In this document: one piece after another, positions 1-6,294 of the stretch
Position numbering within the stretch: position 1 is the stretch's first letter
Layout: each line of letters starts with the position of its first letter
DNA from: Chloroflexota bacterium
Lineage (GTDB): Bacteria > Chloroflexota > Dehalococcoidia > RBG-13-53-26
NCBI GenBank assembly: GCA_030616195.1
Contig: JAUWXW010000059.1
Location: forward strand, 1 to 8,094
DNA length: 8,094 bases
Direction of reading: 5' to 3'
Notes under the pieces: generated by a model
Database searches by the model: none
What the model saw: only the letters and a program-made list of their open reading frames with translations
What the model was told of the DNA's origin: nothing
Position numbers and translations under genes: made by a program

Positions 1-732
1 TATCAAGCGGAACATCGCCTATCACTGGAGGAGGCGGCTCGCCAGGTGCGGGATCAATTCTTCGCCCAAGTGGCGGGCAAAGTGGGAGCGCGGAGGGTAG
101 CGGTAGGACATACCGCGGATGACCAGGCAGAGACGATCCTGATGCGTTTGCTGCGCGGAACGGGGACTCTTGGACTACAGGGGATGCAGCCCTTGACTGA
201 GTGGGACTCACTTGGCGGCGACACGGGGCTAGAGATTATCCGCCCTCTGCTGGAGGTAAGCAGAAAGGAAGTGGAGGCATACTGTCAGCAGCATGCGCTG
301 GCTCCAAGGGAAGATTCCTCCAACCTCTCCCCTTCCTATCTCAGAAACCGCATCCGTAATGAGCTCATGCCTCTACTTCGAAGCTACAACCCAAAGATCG
401 ATGAAGCTTTGCTTCGGACGGCAGATACCCTGGCCAGTGAACTGGCCTTTATTGAACAACAGGTATCCCAGTTATGGGACAAGGTGGTCAGCCAGGAGGG
501 GAAAGCGCTGGTCCTGGAGGCGAAAGAGCTGAAGTCTCTCCATCCTGCCGTGCAGCGCCATTTGCTTCGCCAGGTGCTAAGGAGACTGCTGGGCAGCCTG
601 GAGGATATTGAATGGAAGCATATAGAGATGATGAGGGATGCTTTAGCCTTACCTAAGGGTAAGCGGGTGACCTTACCTCGAGGGTTGACTTTTCATGTAG
701 AGAAGGAAAGGTATAGGGTAACTGTGGGTTGA
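1..732 (+). CDS. tilS: tRNA(Ile)-lysidine synthetase TilS, C-terminal part (5' end outside window)
   Basis: TilS uses ATP to attach lysine to C34 of the CAU-anticodon tRNA-Ile, so that it reads AUA and is charged with isoleucine. The frame is open from base 1 and 243 residues are visible; the family is usually about 450, so the N-terminus with the SGGxDS PP-loop is missing only because the window begins here. Visible marks are the GHTADDQAET segment (visible residues 36-45) followed by MRLLRGTG, the IIRPLLEVSRKEVEAYC segment (79-95), and the SSNLSPSYLRNRIR block (106-119) that closes the catalytic domain. After about residue 125 comes a helical, less conserved domain, as expected for the tRNA-binding part. 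GTG at 46 is an internal codon, not the start. The gene ends with TGA; no clear terminator follows. Identification is secure from the motif series. Confidence 0.95.
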   Translation, partial: YQAEHRLSLEEAARQVRDQFFAQVAGKVGARRVAVGHTADDQAETILMRLLRGTGTLGLQGMQPLTEWDSLGGDTGLEIIRPLLEVSRKEVEAYCQQHALAPREDSSNLSPSYLRNRIRNELMPLLRSYNPKIDEALLRTADTLASELAFIEQQVSQLWDKVVSQEGKALVLEAKELKSLHPAVQRHLLRQVLRRLLGSLEDIEWKHIEMMRDALALPKGKRVTLPRGLTFHVEKERYRVTVG

Positions 733-1008
733 AATGGACTGGGCGCAATACCATGGATCGGTTGCCACTTAGATCGCTGCGTGCCCGTGAGGCCGCCCGA
801 GAATTGGCTGCTGAGGCTCACGTCGAACCACAAGACGGGAAGCCCCTCTTCGAAACCTCTTCATACTTGGAGCAGTCCACCTCACGCACCTCTCGGGTAT
901 AGGCCTCCAGCTCCTATGGCTACACAGCCACCTCTAACGCCGACAATACCAACATCATAACCTGTGAAATACTTGGGTGCTAGTCAACATCAGAGGAGTA
1001 ATGCGGAC
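733..1008. other. Intergenic stretch without a supported gene
   Basis: No recognised gene, RNA or mobile element is visible. A 49-codon frame (753-902, +) has no Shine-Dalgarno sequence and no family resemblance. On the - strand a roughly 30-codon run (913 down to 818) is rich in Glu and Lys/Arg codons but has no usable start. Two short hairpins are possible: CGTGAG/CTCACG (786-791 with 817-822) and TGGCT/AGCCA with a 4-base loop (917-930). Neither has a T-tract, so neither is a convincing terminator for tilS. Confidence 0.5.
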
Positions 1009-1037
1009 TTGCTAATTCGCCACAGGTGTGCTATGCT
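1009..1037 (+). promoter_or_regulatory. Sigma70-type promoter with extended -10 for the zinc-ribbon gene
   Basis: A -35 box TTGCTA (1009-1014) is separated by exactly 17 bases from a -10 box TATGCT (1032-1037). The -10 is preceded by TGC, giving an extended -10 (TGn). Each box matches the consensus at 4 of 6 positions. Transcription would start near 1044, leaving a leader of about 108 bases before the ATG at 1152. This is inferred from sequence alone. Confidence 0.5.
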
Positions 1038-1103
1038 GCAGGTAACTGGTTCCAGTTTAGGTTGTCAACTGTCTGTAAGACCGCACAAGCGTATCTATGG
1101 CTT

Positions 1104-1152
1104 TTGGATGACCCGACTCTAGCCAAATATCTGTGGAAAGGAGGTCATCCAA
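1104..1152 (+). promoter_or_regulatory. Leader hairpin covering the RBS of the zinc-ribbon gene
   Basis: TTGGATGACC (1104-1113) is perfectly complementary to GGTCATCC plus AA (1143-1152), giving a 10-bp stem with a 29-base loop. The downstream arm takes in the last three bases of the Shine-Dalgarno sequence AAAGGAGGT (1137-1145), the spacer, and the A of the ATG start codon. The rest of the Shine-Dalgarno lies in the loop next to the stem. Such an arrangement can lower translation initiation until the stem opens (temperature, ligand, protein, or an alternative fold). A second small stem, AACTGG-TT-CCAGTT (1044-1057), sits at the predicted transcript start. The complementarity is seen directly; the regulatory role is inferred. 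Confidence 0.45.
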
Positions 1153-1457
1153 TGAGCTATACGGATAAAGAGCTAACGTGCTTGGATTGTGGTTCCACTT
1201 TCACCTTCAGCGTCGAAGAACAAGAGCTGTTCGCCACCAGAGGCTATACCAACGAGCCTAAGCGATGCTCGCTTTGCCGTGCTTCAAGGAAAGCCCGAAG
1301 TGACAGCTCGTCTGGCTACAGTACCAGGCGACAGATGTTCCCTGCGGTGTGCGCCGATTGCGGCAAGGAAACCGAAGTACCCTTTGAGCCGCGAGAAGGC
1401 AGACCAGTCTATTGCAGCCGTTGCTATGACAAGGTCAGAGCGAACAGTCGCTACTAG
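1152..1457 (+). CDS. Small zinc-ribbon protein (zf-trcl plus CxxC-x17-CxxC domain)
   Basis: A 101-residue protein with two predicted zinc-binding modules. The first has C10/C13 and C39/C42 in the context CLDCGSTFTFSVEEQ...EPKRCSLCR, typical of the 'probable zinc-ribbon' family often called zf-trcl. The second has C67/C70 and C88/C91 with exactly 17 residues between the pairs, around VPFEPREGRPVYCSRC. Between them is a basic, Ser-rich linker (about 43-60). The family is widespread as a small soluble protein of unknown role, plausibly binding nucleic acid or a protein partner. The ATG at 1152 is chosen because AAAGGAGGT lies 6 bases upstream. An in-frame GTG at 1026 would fall inside the predicted promoter. 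The gene appears to be transcribed alone, from 1009-1037 to a hairpin at 1481-1500. Family assignment is good; function is unknown. Confidence 0.88.
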   Translation: MSYTDKELTCLDCGSTFTFSVEEQELFATRGYTNEPKRCSLCRASRKARSDSSSGYSTRRQMFPAVCADCGKETEVPFEPREGRPVYCSRCYDKVRANSRY

Positions 1458-1478
1458 TTGAGCCGTAGTCAACCATTG

Positions 1479-1503
1479 GAGGCCGGGGACTATCCCGGCC
1501 TTC
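1479..1503 (+). terminator. Terminator-like GC-rich hairpin after the zinc-ribbon gene
   Basis: GGCCGGG (1481-1487) pairs perfectly with CCCGGCC (1494-1500) around the loop GACTAT, and A1480 can extend the stem with T1501. It starts 23 bases after the stop codon. The downstream sequence TTCGATGCTTCT is only mildly T-rich, so the call rests mainly on stem strength and position. Confidence 0.5.
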
Positions 1504-1657
1504 GATGCTTCTAGATTTGGCAGATGCGTCTGCCTATCAACTTCAATTCAGGGAAAAGAGCAGTCTTTCCAGAATACATGTGGGCAATCTGTGATTTCGC
1601 ATCTGGCCTGCTCCTCAGGAATCGGTTGGGGGCAGCAGATCAGCTCGACTCTTATGG

Positions 1658-1680
1658 CTACCGGTCAAGTCCACCGGTGG
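1658..1680 (+). promoter_or_regulatory. Hairpin upstream of typA
   Basis: CTACCGGT (1658-1665) pairs with ACCGGTGG (1673-1680), with one T-G wobble, around the 7-base loop CAAGTCC. It lies about 50 bases before the typA start codon. Two copies of the self-complementary ACCGGT make up its core. No convincing promoter was found between 1500 and 1730, so whether this lies in the typA leader is unknown. Confidence 0.25.
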
Positions 1681-1721
1681 GCGAAGAGGAACGGCTGGAT
1701 ACCCAGGAAGATAGACTAACC

Positions 1722-1735
1722 AGGAGGTATCGTTG
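1722..1735 (+). promoter_or_regulatory. Ribosome binding site fixing a TTG start for typA
   Basis: A full AGGAGGT (1722-1728) lies 4 bases before TTG (1733-1735). Translation from this TTG gives a short N-terminus running directly into DIRNIAIIAHVDHGKT, as in other TypA proteins. There is no ATG that would give the correct N-terminus. Confidence 0.75.
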
Positions 1736-3595
1736 GTTCGAAATTACCGCCGTGATATCAGAAACATAGCCATCATAGCTCACGTTGACCACGGCAAGAC
1801 CAGTCTGGTGGATGCCATGCTTAAGCAGAGCAAGGTTTTCCGTGATAATGAGTCGGTGGGGGAGTTTATAATGGACCGGAATCCCCTGGAGCAGGAAAAG
1901 GGCATCACCATCTTGGCCAAGAACACGGCCGTGACCTACCGGGGCGTCAAAATAAACATCATCGATACCCCAGGGCATGTCGATTTCAGCGGAGAGGTGG
2001 AGCGGGTAATAAATATGGCCGATGGGTGCCTGCTCCTGATAGACGCTGTGGAGGGGCCAATGCCCCAAACCAAGTTTGTGCTGCAGCAGGCACTCAGAAA
2101 CGGTCTAAAACCCGTTGTGGTCATCAACAAAACGGACCGAGAGAATGCCCGGATAGCCGAGGTAGATAGCCTTACCCAGGATCTCTTTCTGGAATTGGCC
2201 ACGAGTGCTGACCAGCTTGATTTTCCCGTGCTCTACGCTAGCGCCAAACATGGCACCGTGGTGACTGAGCCAGGGGTTGAGGGCACAGACCTGATTCCCC
2301 TATTCGAATGCATTCTGCAACAGGTTCCACCGCCGGTGATTGAGTCCGGCCCGCTTCAGATGCTGGTTTCCAATCTGGACTATGATGACTACAAGGGCAA
2401 GCTCGCCATCGGCAGAATTCTGCGGGGCAAGATCTCTCCCCATGACCCCGTGGTCACTCTGGATAGAGACGGGAACATTACGCCACAAGAGATTGGGCAA
2501 GTATTCACTTACCAGGGTCTCGATGTGATCGAGGTCAATGAAGCCCTGGCTGGTGATATTGTTGCTGTAACCGGGCTCGAGAGAGTCAACATTGGGGATA
2601 CCATTGCCACCCCGGAGCAGCCTCAGGCCCTGCCACCTATCGATGTAGGCGAACCTACAGTGGAGACGACCTTCGGGGTAAACACCTCGCCATTTGCCGG
2701 GCGGGATGGCCAATTCTGGACCTCCCGTCAGTTGCGGAAGAGGCTCTACAAGGAGCTGGAGACCAATATCAGCCTCAGGGTGAAGGATACCCAGGGCCCT
2801 GACGTCTTTTTGGTGGCAGGCAGGGGGGAACTGCACTTGGCCATCCTGATTGAGACAATGCGCCGTGAGGGCTATGAATTCGAAGTGTCCAAGCCGAAGG
2901 CCATCACCAAGGTAGTGAACGGCAGGCTTGTCGAACCTGTGGAAGTCCTTGCCATTGATATGAAGGACCAATATGTGGGGGTCATAACGGGGATTGTAAG
3001 CAAGCGAAAAGCCCAGCTCACCGATATGCGCGTTGACGGCCGGGGCAATGTACGCCTTGAGTTCCACATCCCCACCAGGGGACTCATTGGCTTCCGCAGC
3101 GCTTTCATGACTATCACCCGGGGTGAAGGCATAATGAACACCCTGTTTCTGGGCCATGAACCCTGGTTTGGAGATATTCTTTCGACTCGTAGCGGGGCTC
3201 TGGTGGCATCTGCAGAAGGCGTAGCTGTTACCTATGGGATAAACAACGCTCAGGGGCGGGGCATCACCTTCGTCGAACCCGGTACATCTGTCTACGAAGG
3301 CATGATAGTAGGGTTGAATTCCCGTGGAAACGACCTGGCTGTCAACGTATGCAAGGAGAAGAAACAAACCAACATCCGTTCCTCTACTTCGGACATTGCC
3401 ATTAAGCTGGTTCCTCCTGTCAGGCTGAGCCTGGAGGAAGCCTTGGACTTCATTAACAGTGATGAGCTGGTTGAGGTGACTCCGAAGAATATCAGATTGC
3501 GGAAGAAGTTGCTCACCCAAGAGCAGCGGCTGAGAGCCAGCCACGCCGCCCAGCGAAGCCTCGAGCAATCGGAGTGTGCTCGAACCAGTATATAA
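1733..3595 (+). CDS. typA: Ribosome-associated translational GTPase TypA/BipA
   Basis: TypA is a translational GTPase of the EF-G/LepA group that binds the ribosome and helps 50S assembly, chiefly under cold or other stress. The 620-residue length fits the family (about 605-620). All five G motifs are present: AHVDHGKT (16-23), T59 in KGITI, DTPGH (78-82), NKTD (132-135) and SAK (170-172). They are followed by a beta-barrel domain II (about 205-295), domain III (about 310-385), an EF-G domain V-like part (about 395-480), and the TypA-specific C-terminal domain (about 485-605) with YGINNAQGRG and the basic KEKKQTNIRSS stretch. The start is TTG. The last 20 or so residues (from about 600) are an unconserved tail. 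It is convergent with the mtaB pair on the opposite strand. No obvious terminator is seen in 3596-3758. Identification is certain at family level. Confidence 0.97.
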   Translation: MVRNYRRDIRNIAIIAHVDHGKTSLVDAMLKQSKVFRDNESVGEFIMDRNPLEQEKGITILAKNTAVTYRGVKINIIDTPGHVDFSGEVERVINMADGCLLLIDAVEGPMPQTKFVLQQALRNGLKPVVVINKTDRENARIAEVDSLTQDLFLELATSADQLDFPVLYASAKHGTVVTEPGVEGTDLIPLFECILQQVPPPVIESGPLQMLVSNLDYDDYKGKLAIGRILRGKISPHDPVVTLDRDGNITPQEIGQVFTYQGLDVIEVNEALAGDIVAVTGLERVNIGDTIATPEQPQALPPIDVGEPTVETTFGVNTSPFAGRDGQFWTSRQLRKRLYKELETNISLRVKDTQGPDVFLVAGRGELHLAILIETMRREGYEFEVSKPKAITKVVNGRLVEPVEVLAIDMKDQYVGVITGIVSKRKAQLTDMRVDGRGNVRLEFHIPTRGLIGFRSAFMTITRGEGIMNTLFLGHEPWFGDILSTRSGALVASAEGVAVTYGINNAQGRGITFVEPGTSVYEGMIVGLNSRGNDLAVNVCKEKKQTNIRSSTSDIAIKLVPPVRLSLEEALDFINSDELVEVTPKNIRLRKKLLTQEQRLRASHAAQRSLEQSECARTSI

Positions 3596-3758
3596 CAAGG
3601 GCTTCGCGACCGACTGACCTGCCCCGCAGAAATCGGCCCAGGAGATATGTTGGACTCTGAACCGACAGCTGGTCCTTTTCGAGCCGGTGGTTGGTAATGG
3701 CCTGTTCTGCTTGACGGGTGGGGGCACGCTTTTGGAGGAGCGGGTTCTGGATACTCGC

Positions 3759-4067
3759 TTACTCCTCGCTCCCCCAGTTTTGCATAAGCTTCTTGAGCTG
3801 CTCCGCCAGCTTGGGACTCGATTTCAGCCTTCTGACAAAGACAGGGCAGCCTTCCAGGAGCACGTTCTGTGCTACTGCTGCCATATTCGTCAGGAGGTTG
3901 CGCAACTCCTGTTCGCTCGTTTGGTCATAGCCCGTCCCCGGCGTCATCTGACGCATCTCCCGTATCAAATCATCAGTCCCAAACCTCATGGGCATGACGC
4001 AGGCTTTGTACCAGGGACATTCTTTGCACTCTATCAGGGAAGAAGCTTCGTCTAATATATCACCCAT
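3759..4067 (-). CDS. Small four-cysteine protein coupled to mtaB, function unknown
   Basis: A 102-residue, probably cytosolic protein without signal peptide or membrane segment. Its cysteines are C14, C17, C23 (pattern C-x2-C-x5-C, in ECKECPWYKACVMP) and C74 (EGCPVF). Four cysteines could hold a zinc ion or an iron-sulphur cluster. The remainder is helical, ending in a charged Lys/Leu-rich helix (80-97). I do not recognise a named family. The ATG is two bases after the mtaB stop, and its Shine-Dalgarno GGAGG lies in the last codons of mtaB (6-base spacing), so translation of the two is probably coupled. Codon use and protein composition look like those of a real gene, and the frame is better supported than the overlapping frames. 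A link to MtaB or to iron-sulphur handling is an inference from context only. Confidence 0.8.
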   Translation of the reverse strand: MGDILDEASSLIECKECPWYKACVMPMRFGTDDLIREMRQMTPGTGYDQTSEQELRNLLTNMAAVAQNVLLEGCPVFVRRLKSSPKLAEQLKKLMQNWGSEE

Positions 4068-4069
4068 TT

Positions 4070-5338
4070 CTATCCTCCGTCAGCAATCTCTCCAAGGAGC
4101 CCTTCGGTATGATCACCTACCAACCTCGCTTTCAGCAAGCGATTGGTCAAGTCTTGCTCACTTTGAGTGAACACCCGAAGGTAATTGGCAGTAAGCCCGC
4201 TCCAGGTTGCTCGGTCCAGTTTACTTTCCCATAGCACTGGCATAGTTCGACCAAAGAACTGTTCTCTGAAGCGTTGGGCGCTTTGCCGGGCCAGTGCCAG
4301 CATCTGCTGAGTGCGGTCTTTCTTCACGCCTTCCTTGACTTGACGAGGCATTGTCGCTGCTGCCGTACCCAGACGTGGAGAATAGGGGAAGACGTGAATC
4401 TTGGCGTAGCCCATCCTCTGGCAGAAGCGATAGCTCTCCTCAAATTCCTTCGCCTCCTCACCAGGGAAGCCAACAAGGACGTCAGTAGTAATGGCCAGGT
4501 CGGGAATTGCATGGCGAACCAGGGATACTGCCCTCTCATAATCGGCAATGGAGTATCCTCGGTTCATTCGGTCCAGTACAGCCTGACAGCCACTTTGCAG
4601 AGGCAGGTGCAAGTGGGGGCAGAGACGGTCATCAGCCCACAACCTTACCAGCTCCGGGGTTAAGTCCTGAGGTTGGAGAGAGGACAGGCGCAAGCGCTGC
4701 ACCCCTGTCCTCTCCAGGATATGCTCAATCAGGCGTGGCAAACCACCGGGGCTTTGCCCGTTCCACCTGTAGGCTCCTATTTTGGTTCCGGTAAGGACCA
4801 CCTCCTTATAGCCTGCCGCTACCCTTTCCTTGACTTCCTGTAGCACTTCTTCCGGGGGTAGGCTGTGTTCCCTGCCTCGAGTGTAAGGTACTATACAAAA
4901 AGAGCAGAAGCTGTTGCAGCCCTCCTGAATCTTCAGCAAAGAGCGGGTGCGGCGGTGAAAACCTGGGCGCGGATTTCCTGCCTCCTTGCTCCCCAAGTTC
5001 CTGTTTCCTTCGACCAGTTCCACCAGGCGATCTTTTTCCCTGTTGCTCAAGACAAGGTCGACTATTCCCAACCGGCTTAGTTGCTCCGGTGCTCGCTGAG
5101 CGTAGCAGCCGACAGCCACTATCAGCGCTTGTGGGTTAGTGCGACGTACTGACCTGAGCGACTGGCGTGTCTTACGGTCGGCAACGTGGGTGACAGTGCA
5201 GGTATTGAGCACATAAATGTCAGCCTCTTTGACCGATTCCGTCAGTTGACATCCTTTATTGAGGAACTGCCGGGCAAAGGACTCGGTCTCCGCCTGATTC
5301 AGCTTGCAGCCCAGGGACTCCAGAGCGACTTTGTTCAT
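4070..5338 (-). CDS. mtaB: tRNA t6A37 methylthiotransferase MtaB (radical SAM)
   Basis: MtaB converts t6A to ms2t6A at position 37 of tRNAs reading ANN codons, using two iron-sulphur clusters and S-adenosylmethionine. The 422-residue protein has the three-part layout of the family. The N-terminal UPF0004 domain has cluster ligands C11, C47 and C78 (in SLGCKLNQAETE, NTCTVT, VGCYAQ). The radical SAM domain has C141, C145 and C148 in the CxxxCxxC motif EGCNSFCSFC, followed by PYTRGRE, HLPLQSGC (244-251) and TTDVLVGFPGE (284-294). A TRAM tRNA-binding domain occupies about 361-420. The 'GCKLNQAETE' signature points to MtaB rather than MiaB (GCQMN) or RimO (GCPKN). The ATG at 5338 gives the canonical N-terminus; the Shine-Dalgarno before it is weak (GGAAA). 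It is followed by the small four-cysteine gene. Confidence 0.94.
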   Translation of the reverse strand: MNKVALESLGCKLNQAETESFARQFLNKGCQLTESVKEADIYVLNTCTVTHVADRKTRQSLRSVRRTNPQALIVAVGCYAQRAPEQLSRLGIVDLVLSNREKDRLVELVEGNRNLGSKEAGNPRPGFHRRTRSLLKIQEGCNSFCSFCIVPYTRGREHSLPPEEVLQEVKERVAAGYKEVVLTGTKIGAYRWNGQSPGGLPRLIEHILERTGVQRLRLSSLQPQDLTPELVRLWADDRLCPHLHLPLQSGCQAVLDRMNRGYSIADYERAVSLVRHAIPDLAITTDVLVGFPGEEAKEFEESYRFCQRMGYAKIHVFPYSPRLGTAAATMPRQVKEGVKKDRTQQMLALARQSAQRFREQFFGRTMPVLWESKLDRATWSGLTANYLRVFTQSEQDLTNRLLKARLVGDHTEGLLGEIADGG

Positions 5339-5353
5339 TTCTGTTTCCAGCTT

Positions 5354-5382
5354 ATTCTATAGCGGACGGGCTTGGACTTCAA
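5354..5382 (-). promoter_or_regulatory. Possible promoter of mtaB
   Basis: Read on the - strand: TTGAAG (5382-5377), 17 bases, then TAGAAT (5359-5354). The -10 overlaps an alternative TATAGA. The predicted start would leave only about 9 bases before the mtaB ATG, which fits the absence of a good Shine-Dalgarno sequence but makes the call tentative. Confidence 0.35.
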
Positions 5383-5398
5383 TAAGTAAGCTGCTGGT

Positions 5399-5454
5399 GC
5401 GAATCTGAGGGGTTCGCCTTGAGGTGCCTGGCGGACAGACCTGAGGGTCTATCC
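5399..5454. other. Two neighbouring hairpins between htpX and mtaB
   Basis: The first is GCGAATC (5399-5405) with GGTTCGC (5411-5417), one wobble pair, loop TGAGG. The second is GGACAGACC (5433-5441) with GGTCTATCC (5446-5454), one C-A mismatch, loop TGAG. Both loops show TGAG (CTCA on the - strand), and a further TTGAGG lies between them. They follow the htpX stop in the direction of transcription and precede the predicted mtaB promoter, so they could end or process the operon transcript, but neither is followed by a T-run on the - strand. Confidence 0.3.
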
Positions 5455-5541
5455 CTGCTCCAAGTCTACTGGAACCCTTTGTCACGCTTTAGGTAGAGAT
5501 AACGGCTCGACGCGGTTAGAACAGAATCGCCTGGGGCCGCG

Positions 5542-6294
5542 TTAGCCCCGCCTCTTCTTCTTCCTGATGGGCAGGGAGTTAACTCTGCCACAGTGAGGGC
5601 AGCGAATGGTGTTGCCTTTGAACTTGCGGGGGACATGCAGCTTCGTGCCACATGCGCAGTTGACCAGACTGTGGTCGCTGTATTTCCACAGAAGGTCAGA
5701 TGTTTCTCTCGCCCGCTCGATCCTCTCAGGTTCCCTCTCTGCGGTTTCCGGCCCTCGTGCGGCCAGAGCAGCCCCACCTGCCAGAGCCGCGCCAGGAATG
5801 ACCGCTTTCCCACCTTGGTGAACTTGAAGGTACGCGTTCTGATAGTCACCCAATGAGGCACCGCCAGCCATACTACGCAGTATTCTTATTCTCTCCGACA
5901 GAGGTGGGTGGGTACTGCTGAGGTCCGTGGCCGCTCTCCCCTTCTTACGAAAGGGGTTAACGATGTACATTGGGGCCGTAGCCTTATTAGCTGTTTGCAG
6001 TTGGCCGGTGGAGGCACCCAGCTTCTCCAGTGCCGAGGCCAGCCCTTCCGGATATCTGGTGTACAGTGCAGCAGAAGCATCGGCCAGGTACTCCCTCCTC
6101 CTGGAGATGGCGAAGTAGATCAGTTGGGCCAGAATCGGCGCCAGTATCATCAAGGCAATAGCTACGAGAAGGACTATGATCTGCCCTTGGCCACCTCCCG
6201 AGGAGCTTCTCCTGCCGCCATACATGGAGCTCCAAAGAGCATGTGCGTTGCGTACCAGGCCAGCATGACGATAGTCCCCAGAAGGATACTGCAT
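5542..6294 (-). CDS. htpX: HtpX C-terminal part with zinc-ribbon extension (downstream frame of the split gene)
   Basis: This frame carries the second half of the M48 protease. Homologous sequence begins only at about 6231 (SSMYGGRRSSSGGG); the bases between 6294 and 6231 in this frame give residues unlike HtpX, and no Shine-Dalgarno precedes the ATG at 6294, so independent translation is doubtful. It shows a membrane segment (IIVLLVAIALMILAPILAQL, local residues 39-58), then SRRREYLADASA with the expected third zinc-ligand Glu (local 68), and the family block STHPPLSERIRILRSM (about 127-142). After an Ala/Gly- and then Glu/Arg-rich linker comes an extra zinc ribbon, C-A-C then C-P-H-C 16 residues later, and a very basic tail (RKKKRRG). 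Ordinary HtpX proteins of about 280-300 residues end before this ribbon. It lacks the HExxH motif, which is in the upstream frame. Confidence 0.85.
   Translation of the reverse strand: MQYPSGDYRHAGLVRNAHALWSSMYGGRRSSSGGGQGQIIVLLVAIALMILAPILAQLIYFAISRRREYLADASAALYTRYPEGLASALEKLGASTGQLQTANKATAPMYIVNPFRKKGRAATDLSSTHPPLSERIRILRSMAGGASLGDYQNAYLQVHQGGKAVIPGAALAGGAALAARGPETAEREPERIERARETSDLLWKYSDHSLVNCACGTKLHVPRKFKGNTIRCPHCGRVNSLPIRKKKRRG

Noticed and set aside
753..902. A 49-codon ATG frame after tilS
   Set aside because: It has no Shine-Dalgarno sequence, no recognisable family, and length expected by chance at this base composition.
1026..1151. Upstream GTG start extending the zinc-ribbon protein by 42 residues
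   Set aside because: It lies between the predicted -35 and -10 boxes, and a near-perfect Shine-Dalgarno marks the ATG at 1152, where the family's N-terminus begins.
1458..1732. An 81-codon frame (1524-1769) running into the start of typA
   Set aside because: It overlaps the typA start in another frame, lacks a ribosome binding site and shows no family resemblance.
3647..3697. A 16-codon frame after typA with GGAG in front
   Set aside because: The spacing from GGAG to ATG is only 2 bases, and the peptide is very short and uninformative.
2300..3727. A 475-codon open frame on the - strand opposite typA
   Set aside because: It is a codon-bias shadow: the + strand frame carries all TypA motifs in order, while the antisense translation resembles no family and has no ribosome binding site.
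3596..3758. Bidirectional terminator between typA and the convergent four-cysteine gene
   Set aside because: Only 3- to 4-bp stems without T-tracts could be found in this stretch.
6225..6236. Programmed -1 ribosomal frameshift in htpX
   Set aside because: There is no X XXY YYZ slippery heptamer in the upstream frame (CTC TTT GGA), and recoding is not known for this family; a missing base is simpler.
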